A DNA stretch of 12,306 nucleotides from Saprospiraceae bacterium (GTDB lineage Bacteria; Bacteroidota; Bacteroidia; Chitinophagales; Saprospiraceae). Below the pieces are notes generated by a model. The model saw nothing but the letters and a program-made list of their open reading frames with translations, was not told the origin of the DNA and did no database searches. The position numbers and the translations under genes are program-made. Shown here piece by piece: positions 6,524 through 12,306 of this stretch (its first letter is position 1; each line of letters starts with the position of its first letter). The stretch is taken from contig JALZWC010000285.1 in the NCBI GenBank assembly GCA_023300255.1, positions 1-12,306 on the forward strand, given 5' to 3'.

Positions 6524-7504
6524 ATGAAAGCTATCCTTTTAAAAGAATTCGGTCCTCCCGAAAATATGTATTTAGGCGAATATTCCAAGCCATCTCCTAA
6601 ACCAAACGAGGTGTTAGTCAAAGTAAAAGCTACGGCACTAAATCGAGCAGATACATTACAGCGAATGGGAAAATACCCACCTCCTCCAGGAGATAGTCCG
6701 ATAATGGGTTTAGAAATAGCTGGAGATATAGTCGAAGTAGGCAGCGAGGTGCAAGAATGGTCCATCGGAGATCGAGTATGTGGTTTAATAGGCGGCGGCG
6801 GATATGCAGAATATGCAATTTTATCTGAAGGAATGATTTTGCCTATACCAACGTCCTTGTCTTATGAAACCGCAGCAGCCATACCTGAAGTTTTTTTAAC
6901 TGCCTTTCAATCTATCAGTTGGATAGCTGATTTAGAGAAAGGAGAAAGTATCTTAATTCATGCGGGAGCAAGTGGAGTGGGTACGGCTGCTATTCAAATT
7001 GCGAAAGCAATTGGAGCGACTGTATATGTTACCGCATCTGCTGGTAAGCATGCGGCCTGTTTAGCTTTAGGAGCAGATAAGGCTATAGACTATAAAAACG
7101 AGGACTTTGAGGCATCAATTATGGAGCTGACGAATGGAAAGGGAGTAAATGTGGTTATTGATTTTGTAGCAGCGCCCTATTTACAAAAGAATATCAATGT
7201 ACTTTCGTTAGATGGAAGAATGGTATTACTTGCTTTATTAGGTGGTATTCAAACCCCTAATTTAAATATCATGAACCTCCTTGTAAAACGATTACAAATA
7301 ACTGGATCTACTTTACGGTCGAGAGATAAGAGCTATAAAGCGGAACTAACAAAGGCATTAAAAGAATTTGCTTGGCCTTTATTTGAAAATCAATCTTTCA
7401 AACCAGTTATTGATTCTGTCTATGATTGGAAAGACGTGGCGAAAGCACATACTAGGATGGAAAGCAACCTAAATATAGGAAAGCTCGTTTTAAAAGTATC
7501 TTAA
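6524..7504 (+). CDS. NAD(P)H:quinone oxidoreductase, PIG3-like medium-chain reductase
   Basis: The 326-residue product is a zinc-independent medium-chain dehydrogenase/reductase of the quinone oxidoreductase type. It is closest in motif pattern to the TP53I3 (PIG3) group, which reduces quinones with NADPH. The N-terminal catalytic domain shows ALNRADTLQRMGKYPPPPG (38-56) and MGLEIAGDI (61-69). The Rossmann domain has HAGASGVGTAAIQ (146-158) for dinucleotide binding, then GADKAIDY (183-190). The cysteine and histidine ligands for catalytic zinc are absent, as expected. The ATG at 6524 matches the usual family N-terminus (MKAI). It is cytoplasmic and appears to be transcribed alone. The native substrate cannot be told from sequence. 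Confidence 0.92.
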   Translation: MKAILLKEFGPPENMYLGEYSKPSPKPNEVLVKVKATALNRADTLQRMGKYPPPPGDSPIMGLEIAGDIVEVGSEVQEWSIGDRVCGLIGGGGYAEYAILSEGMILPIPTSLSYETAAAIPEVFLTAFQSISWIADLEKGESILIHAGASGVGTAAIQIAKAIGATVYVTASAGKHAACLALGADKAIDYKNEDFEASIMELTNGKGVNVVIDFVAAPYLQKNINVLSLDGRMVLLALLGGIQTPNLNIMNLLVKRLQITGSTLRSRDKSYKAELTKALKEFAWPLFENQSFKPVIDSVYDWKDVAKAHTRMESNLNIGKLVLKVS

Positions 7505-7887
7505 GCTTTTTTGAAGTATCCTTATAAGAAAAATCTCTGCACCTCTCCGTCTCTGCGCCTGCCTGCGTTCCTTGGAAGGCAGGTTCAATACTACATTCCA
7601 AAGGAATGCAAAGTCTAGTTATAAAATTTTCCCTTCGGGAAATAAAAGTTGAACGCAGAGACGCAGAGATGCAGAGTCAAGTGTAGTTAAAATGCAGCTA
7701 AGCCTCTGCATATCTGCGTCTCCGCGCCTGCCTGGCGGCTAGACAGGTTTAATTTTTTATTGGCGACAGCCAATTCTAAATACTTATGTATATACCATAG
7801 CTAAGGAATGCAGGCAGGCGCAGAGATGCAGAGTTTAAATTATTATTGAGCACAAGCTAATATTGAATAATCACAATTCTTTCAATA
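7505..7887. other. 383-base gap filled by repeats, no gene seen
   Basis: The gap between the oxidoreductase and the DinB-like gene has no credible ORF or RNA gene. It is dominated by three interacting repeat arms at about 7535-7833, listed separately. Small local hairpins also occur: CATTCC-AAAG-GAATG at 7593-7607, TTTCCC-TTC-GGGAAA around 7628-7642, and ATTGGC-GACA-GCCAAT at 7759-7774. The last 50 bases before the next gene are AT-rich and probably hold its promoter. Confidence 0.6.
7535..7833. repeat. compound inverted repeat with 8-base tandem arms
   Basis: Four related arms lie in order: 7535-7570 (CTCTGCAC-type units), 7651-7676 (its complement), 7704-7734 (like the first again) and 7811-7833 (complement again). 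The arms consist of 8-base units such as CTCTGCAC, CTCTCCGT and CTCTGCGC. Some carry an added CCTGCCTG or CAGGCAGG. First and second arms pair, third and fourth pair, and second with third can pair instead, so at least two folds are possible. The arms are much more GC-rich than the rest of the gap. Confidence 0.8.
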
Positions 7888-8421
7888 ATGAATCGAACCG
7901 AAGTAATTCTAAATCTTAAAGAGGCACACCAAGTATTTGTGGGTTATATAAATACCTTGTCTGAGGAATCTTTTTTAGCAAAATTTGAAGAAAAATGGTC
8001 GGCGGGCCAACAACTAGAGCACCTAATTAAGAGTATCGAACCTTTGGCTCAAGTATTAGGCGCCAAAACTTTTATTGCATCAAAATTCGGAACAATTGAT
8101 CGACCAGCAATAGCGTATACGGAGTTGATTAAAAAATATAAACTAGCCCTTCAAGAAGGAGGTAAAGCGCCTAGTCAATTTCTTCCTGATGCGGTTCCTT
8201 TTAATCAAAAAGGATCCTTGTCAGAAACGTTATTAACGCATGTTGAAACAATAATAGAATATACAAAAAACTATACGGATGAAGAGCTAGATAGTCTTGT
8301 ATTAATTCATCCATTATTAGGTAAATTAACAATTCGAGAAATGCTGCAATTTATAACCTACCATGTAGGACATCACCAGCATTTAACCATGGAATATCTT
8401 GATCGTAAAAGAGGAGCGTGA
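7888..8421 (+). CDS. DinB-like four-helix-bundle protein
   Basis: The 177-residue product fits the DinB/YfiT-like metal-binding superfamily (DinB_2 type). The first helix is followed by KWSAGQQLEHLIKS with His45, and the last helix carries YHVGHHQHL with His159 and His163. Together these form the usual three-histidine metal site. Length and the all-helical pattern agree. Characterised relatives include thiol-dependent S-transferases such as bacillithiol transferases, but many members have unknown activity, and the substrate here cannot be stated. The ATG at 7888 is the first good start. It is a cytoplasmic, apparently monocistronic gene followed by a strong hairpin. Confidence 0.85.
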   Translation: MNRTEVILNLKEAHQVFVGYINTLSEESFLAKFEEKWSAGQQLEHLIKSIEPLAQVLGAKTFIASKFGTIDRPAIAYTELIKKYKLALQEGGKAPSQFLPDAVPFNQKGSLSETLLTHVETIIEYTKNYTDEELDSLVLIHPLLGKLTIREMLQFITYHVGHHQHLTMEYLDRKRGA

Positions 8422-8431
8422 TAAACGAATT

Positions 8432-8510
8432 TTTTTTAACCACATAGGTACATAGGTCACATAGTTATACTTTACCACTATGTGATCTATGTATCTATGT
8501 GGTTAAAAAA
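8432..8510. repeat. 34-base-arm hairpin between the DinB-like gene and nadB
   Basis: Arms 8432-8465 and 8477-8510 are complementary with two mismatches, both tolerable as G-U pairs in RNA, around an 11-base loop. Each arm is made of 8-base units (ACATAGGT, ACATAGGT, CACATAGT). It begins with a T-run and ends with an A-run, so on the minus strand it would look like an intrinsic terminator. Yet both flanking genes are on the plus strand. It may still form a transcript-end structure for the DinB-like mRNA. Confidence 0.8.
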
Positions 8511-8517
8511 TTACGTA

Positions 8518-8525
8518 TAATTTTG
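8518..8525 (+). promoter_or_regulatory. possible nadB -7 box TAATTTTG
   Basis: This matches the Bacteroidota -7 consensus TAnnTTTG and would give a leader of about 40 bases before nadB. No TTG -33 element is visible at the expected distance, so this is weak. Confidence 0.22.
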
Positions 8526-8573
8526 TTCAGGCAAGTATTTATGCGATAAAATAAAAAAAGTAAATCTCCAGAA

Positions 8574-10175
8574 ATGATAAAAACTGACATCTTAGTTATA
8601 GGCTCTGGTTTAGCGGGGCTAACCTTTGCCATTAAAATGGCTAGAAAAAGACCTGATTTAGAAATCTTAGTCTTAACTAAAACAGAAGAAAGAGAAAGTA
8701 ATACGAGTTATGCACAAGGTGGCGTAGCAGCTGTATGGAATTTTGATGTAGATACTTATGAAAAGCATATCGAGGATACTTTGGACGCAGGGGATGGATT
8801 ATGTGATAAAGAGATCGTGTCTATCGTAATAAAAGAAGGTCCAGAACGAGTTAAAGAAATTATAGAATGGGGGGCTCGTTTTGATAAAACAAAAAAGGAC
8901 GAATACGATCTCGGAAAAGAAGGAGGACACTCTGAGTTTCGGATTCTCCACTATAAAGACTTAACTGGTTGGGAGATGCAACGAGCCGTGTCTGACACGG
9001 TAGCGGCATTGCCTAATGTTACTGTTTTGGAGCATCACTATGCCATAGATTTGATTACGCAGCACCATTTGGGACATATTGTTAATCGGGTAACCCCTAA
9101 TGTGGAATGCTATGGAGTCTATGCCTTGAATAAAGAAACTAGAGAGATTAAAACGGTGTTAGCGCGTACAACGATACTAGCGACAGGTGGAGCAGGACAA
9201 GTATATAAAGCGACGACTAATCCTGTGATTGCTACAGGAGACGGCGTAGCTATGGTTTATCGAGCTAATGGACGTTTAGAGAACATGGAATTCATTCAGT
9301 TTCATCCAACCTCTCTATATAATCCTGCTGGAGAGAATCCTTCTTTTTTAGTATCAGAAGCAGTTAGAGGTTTTGGCGCTATTTTGAGAGATCGAGCGGA
9401 AACTCAATTTATGCTCAAGTATGATGAAAGAGGGTCTTTAGCACCGAGAGATATTGTAGCAAGAGCGATTGATAAAGAAATGAAAGAGCAAGGCGAGGAT
9501 CATATGTTTTTAGATTGTCGACACTTAGACAAAGAAAAATTCTATGCCCACTTTCCAACGATCTATGATAAATGCGTAAGCATAGGAGTTGACCCTATGA
9601 AAGATTTGATTCCAGTAGTACCTGCCTGTCATTATCTATGTGGTGGAGTTCGAGTAGATGAAATGGGTAAAACTTCCATTAAGAACCTCTATGCATGTGG
9701 AGAGACATCTGCTACTGGTCTTCATGGTGCCAATCGTTTAGCTTCTAATTCCTTATTAGAAGCGATGGTGTTTGCAGATAGAATTCATCAAGACGTTGGT
9801 AGACGAATAGATAATATCTCTTTCAAAGAAGGCATTCCTGCATGGAATGCTAAGGGGACTACGGAGCCAAAAGAATTGGTTTTAATAACGCAGAGTCATA
9901 AGGAGTTAAAAGAAATTATGAGTAGTTATGTTGGGATCGTTCGTTCTAATGTTCGATTAAAAAGATCTTTAGATAGGCTTACCCTTTTATATGCGGAGAC
10001 GGAATCTTTGTATCGGGATTCTATGATTTCTCCTCAATTATGTGAGTTGCGGAATTTAATTACTATTGCTTATTTGATTACGAAGTCGGCATCTATTCGG
10101 CGGGAGAGTAGGGGGCTGCATTTTACTACGGATTATCCGGCGTTGTTGGAGTATGTGAATGATTCTATATTGTAG
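8574..10175 (+). CDS. nadB: L-aspartate oxidase NadB
   Basis: NadB is an FAD enzyme that oxidises L-aspartate to iminoaspartate, the first step of de novo NAD synthesis; NadA then makes quinolinate. The 533 residues match the usual length (about 540). The FAD-binding motif GSGLAG is at 10-15 and SYAQGGVAAVW at 45-55. Residues matching the known active site are visible: Glu121, His244 (in FHPTSLY), Arg292 (in PRDIVARAI), His353 (in ACHYLCGG) and Arg388 (in GANRLASNS). The C-terminal helical domain is complete. The ATG at 8574 puts the FAD motif at the normal distance. It is cytoplasmic. nadA and nadC are not beside it, so the pathway genes are dispersed. Confidence 0.96.
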   Translation: MIKTDILVIGSGLAGLTFAIKMARKRPDLEILVLTKTEERESNTSYAQGGVAAVWNFDVDTYEKHIEDTLDAGDGLCDKEIVSIVIKEGPERVKEIIEWGARFDKTKKDEYDLGKEGGHSEFRILHYKDLTGWEMQRAVSDTVAALPNVTVLEHHYAIDLITQHHLGHIVNRVTPNVECYGVYALNKETREIKTVLARTTILATGGAGQVYKATTNPVIATGDGVAMVYRANGRLENMEFIQFHPTSLYNPAGENPSFLVSEAVRGFGAILRDRAETQFMLKYDERGSLAPRDIVARAIDKEMKEQGEDHMFLDCRHLDKEKFYAHFPTIYDKCVSIGVDPMKDLIPVVPACHYLCGGVRVDEMGKTSIKNLYACGETSATGLHGANRLASNSLLEAMVFADRIHQDVGRRIDNISFKEGIPAWNAKGTTEPKELVLITQSHKELKEIMSSYVGIVRSNVRLKRSLDRLTLLYAETESLYRDSMISPQLCELRNLITIAYLITKSASIRRESRGLHFTTDYPALLEYVNDSIL

Positions 10176-10310
10176 TTAGGAGCAAGAAACGTTTGTAGGA
10201 GCCACAAGAATTTTGATCCATAAGATTTACTTATGTCAAAAAAAAGGAATAGCACAGGTATGCATTAGTGTTCTGTATCATGAAAGAAAAGATTATAATA
10301 TTATAAGTAT

Positions 10311-10318
10311 TAGCTTTG
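10311..10318 (+). promoter_or_regulatory. possible -7 box TAGCTTTG before the ATPase gene
   Basis: This matches TAnnTTTG and would give a leader of about 45 bases for the ATPase/DUF4276 pair. No -33 TTG is seen upstream at the usual spacing. The 196-base gap has no strong inverted repeat, unlike the gaps to its left. Confidence 0.22.
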
Positions 10319-10371
10319 ATTTTAGTATCATTGTTGAATATTAAATTAACTGATTATTCTAAAAAGGTTAA

Positions 10372-11562
10372 ATGAAAATTGAAAGCATAAAAGTTAAGAA
10401 TTTTAAAGTATTTGGGGATGCAAAGTTAGAAGAATTGCCAAATATGTGTGTTTTTCTTGGAGCCAATGGTTCTGGCAAAACCACATTTTTTGAAATTTTT
10501 GGATTTTTAAGTGATGCTCTTAAAAATAATGTTACGATTGCAATAAATAAGAGAGGTGGATTTAAAGAAGTAATATCAAGAGACAAGGTAGGTAATATTG
10601 AATTTGAAATAAAATTTAGAAATACAGAAGAAGATGGATCTCTTTCTCCACTAATTACTTATCAATTAAAAATAGGATATGAACAAGGAAGGATAGTAAT
10701 TGTTAGTGAGATTCTTAAATACAGAAGGGGAAACAGGGGACAACCGTGGCATTTTTTAAATTTTAGTTATGGTAAAGGCACTACAATCAAAAATGAGGAA
10801 GATTATGGAAAGGAAGGTGTTCAAGAAGAAAGAGAAGATCAAGAGTTAGATTCACCTGATATTTTAGCTATAAAAGGTTTAGGACAGTTCCAAAAATTTA
10901 AAGCGGTAAGTTCGTTTAGGAAATTATTGGAGGGATGGTATGTTTCTAATTTCCAAATCTCATCTGCCCAAGCTATTATGGATACTGGAGTAAGTGAACA
11001 TCTGTCAAGAACTGGTAATAATCTAGCACAAGTAACAAAATATATACATGATAATTATCCTGATGTATTTAAATTAATTTTAGAAAAATTAAAGGAACGA
11101 ATACCAGGAATTGAAAAAGTCGAATCTATTGAAACTGCTGATGGACGTATTATTCTCAAGTTTCAAGATGGAAGTTTTAAAGATCCTTTCATTGCGAGAT
11201 ATGTGTCTGATGGAACAATAAAAATGTTTGCTTATTTGATCTTATTATATGATCCATCACCTCATCCTTTATTGGCAATTGAAGAACCAGAAAATTACCT
11301 ACATCCAGACCTATTAATAGAATTAGCTGAAGAATTGAGGTTGTATTCAAATAAGGGAAGTCAAGTTTTTATTTCAACTCACTCGCCTGATTTTGTTAAT
11401 GCTTTAAGAATAAATGAATTATTTTGGATTAAGAAAAATAATGGATATTCAACAATAGTTAAAGCTAAAGAAGATATAACGGTATCATCACTTTTTAAGG
11501 AGGGTGACTTACTAGGATACCTTTGGAAACAAAATTACTTTAAAGGAAGTGGACCTAAATAA
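10372..11562 (+). CDS. ABC/OLD-type AAA ATPase, likely defence or DNA-repair related
   Basis: The 396-residue product is an ATPase of the AAA_15/AAA_21 group, related to the ATPase part of OLD nucleases and RecF/SMC-like proteins. It starts with MKIESIKVKNFKVF, the usual lead-in strand. Walker A is GANGSGKT (30-37). The ABC signature is YVSDGT (277-282). Walker B is LLAIEEPE (300-307), with the family's EE rather than DE, and the switch histidine is His337 in ISTHSPD. A charged segment at about 140-160 is probably flexible. ATP would drive dimerisation and a change that controls its partner. Its end overlaps the DUF4276 gene by 14 bases, implying coupled expression. The codons are visibly more AT-rich than in nadB. 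The family call is firm; the defence role is inferred from the pairing. Confidence 0.9.
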   Translation: MKIESIKVKNFKVFGDAKLEELPNMCVFLGANGSGKTTFFEIFGFLSDALKNNVTIAINKRGGFKEVISRDKVGNIEFEIKFRNTEEDGSLSPLITYQLKIGYEQGRIVIVSEILKYRRGNRGQPWHFLNFSYGKGTTIKNEEDYGKEGVQEEREDQELDSPDILAIKGLGQFQKFKAVSSFRKLLEGWYVSNFQISSAQAIMDTGVSEHLSRTGNNLAQVTKYIHDNYPDVFKLILEKLKERIPGIEKVESIETADGRIILKFQDGSFKDPFIARYVSDGTIKMFAYLILLYDPSPHPLLAIEEPENYLHPDLLIELAEELRLYSNKGSQVFISTHSPDFVNALRINELFWIKKNNGYSTIVKAKEDITVSSLFKEGDLLGYLWKQNYFKGSGPK

Positions 11563-12163
11563 ATTAAAAGTGCCAAACGAAAAAATAGAATATAAAAATG
11601 AACAGATAGAATTCTTGTTGGAAGAACCTTCTATGGAAAATTTGTTAAAGGAAATATTACCCAAAATATTACCAGAAGGATATAAGTTGGATATTAACTG
11701 TTTTCTTAGACCTCATCAAGGAAAAAGTGATCTAAAAAAATCCATACCTAACAAGGTTAGAACGTTTTCTAACTTTTATAGACCATCCAAATTAATAATT
11801 ATTCAAGATCAAGATTCGACTGATTGTAAAGAACTGAAAAAATATATAATTGACTTATGTAGGGCGAATGGAAATTGTCCTATTCTTGTGAGAATTCCAT
11901 GCAGAGAATTAGAAAATTGGTATCTAGGAGATATGGATGCTATTGAAAAAGTATATCCAAGTTTTAAAGCCCGGTCTTACAAATATAAAGCAAAATATAG
12001 AAATGTAGATAATCTACATGGAGCTAATGAATTAGAAAGAAGTATTCATGATTTTCAAAAAGGATTTGCTTCTAAGAATATTCCAAAATATATGGATTTA
12101 GAAAATAACAAATCTGTGAGCTTTAATCAACTATTGACTGGAATTCGAAAATTTCTTTCCTAA
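11549..12163 (+). CDS. DUF4276 family protein, Toprim-like putative nuclease partner
   Basis: The 204-residue product matches the DUF4276 pattern. An early strand IEFLLEEPS (20-28) has Glu25/Glu26, then come HQGKSDLKKSIPNK (56-69), IIIQDQDS (83-90) with Asp87 and Asp89, and CRELENWYLGD (118-128). The acidic Glu plus D-x-D layout resembles the metal site of Toprim domains. By analogy with OLD nucleases, where ATPase and Toprim are fused, this may be the nuclease half of a split system; that is inference. The start is uncertain. GTG at 11549 overlaps the ATPase gene and has AAGGAA directly abutting it. GTG at 11570, seven bases past the ATPase stop, is the alternative. No ATG lies upstream of the first conserved strand. 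The protein is complete at its C-terminus. Confidence 0.82.
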   Translation: MDLNKLKVPNEKIEYKNEQIEFLLEEPSMENLLKEILPKILPEGYKLDINCFLRPHQGKSDLKKSIPNKVRTFSNFYRPSKLIIIQDQDSTDCKELKKYIIDLCRANGNCPILVRIPCRELENWYLGDMDAIEKVYPSFKARSYKYKAKYRNVDNLHGANELERSIHDFQKGFASKNIPKYMDLENNKSVSFNQLLTGIRKFLS

Positions 12164-12306
12164 AAAAATCACAGTTCAGCATATTAAAAACTGATAGTTG
12201 TGGCAAAACTTAGGAATGTGTATGAAATAACTTCGTAACTTATGCTGCTTCTTTTGCTCTTATTTTTCACTTTAACTCAGTCAAAGTATCAACAATTCTC
12301 CTTCAT
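12164..12306. other. right flank without identified gene
   Basis: These 143 AT-rich bases contain no ORF I can support on either strand. Minus-strand frames entering from the right edge stop within a few codons. No strong inverted repeat and no clear terminator follows the DUF4276 gene. Confidence 0.4.

Noticed and set aside
8432..8510. Intrinsic terminator of the DinB-like gene on the plus strand
   Set aside because: The stem is followed by an A-run, not a T-run, on the plus strand; kept as a repeat only.
10368..10586. 72-codon minus-strand ORF
   Set aside because: It is antisense to the Walker A region of the ATPase gene.
12264..12306. C-terminal end of a minus-strand gene entering from the right edge
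   Set aside because: Frames from the edge hit stops within about a dozen codons and too little sequence remains to judge.

Overview
The window reads as ordinary low-GC chromosome of a Bacteroidota bacterium, probably a Saprospiria member and possibly near Aureispira. This rests on gene content and style. There is a standalone truA and nadB, a lipoprotein with a short Bacteroidota-like lipobox (TSC-F), and a membrane-anchored GH73 glucosaminidase. Shine-Dalgarno sequences are nearly absent before the starts. The lineage is inferred; no rRNA or marker set is present to prove it.

Layout: 1-352 is a repeat-filled 3' flank. 353-2599 (-) encodes a 748-residue membrane protein with a C-terminal patatin lipase domain. 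2600-3176 is a divergent intergenic region with two adjacent inverted-repeat elements. 3177-3920 (+) is truA. 4125-4433 (+) is a small two-helix membrane protein and 4511-5173 (+) a lipoprotein. These converge, across a repeat that runs exactly from stop codon to stop codon, on the glucosaminidase gene (5284 to about 6093, -). A divergent AT-rich region with a further hairpin leads to a PIG3-like quinone oxidoreductase (6524-7504, +), a DinB-like protein (7888-8421, +) and nadB (8574-10175, +). The last genes are an overlapping pair, an ABC/OLD-type AAA ATPase (10372-11562) and a DUF4276 Toprim-like protein (11549-12163). The final 143 bases carry no gene I can support.

The genes do not form one pathway. 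truA (tRNA pseudouridylation) and nadB (NAD de novo synthesis) are housekeeping, and the glucosaminidase and lipoprotein are envelope genes. The ATPase/DUF4276 pair looks like a compact conflict or defence module: it is tightly coupled, visibly more AT-rich, and its flanks lack the repeats seen elsewhere.

The most striking non-coding signal is that every sizeable intergenic gap from the left edge to nadB holds a different long imperfect inverted repeat. Several of these have arms made of tandem 7-8 base units. They lie in both promoter-type (divergent) and terminator-type (convergent) gaps, so simple terminator function cannot explain them all.
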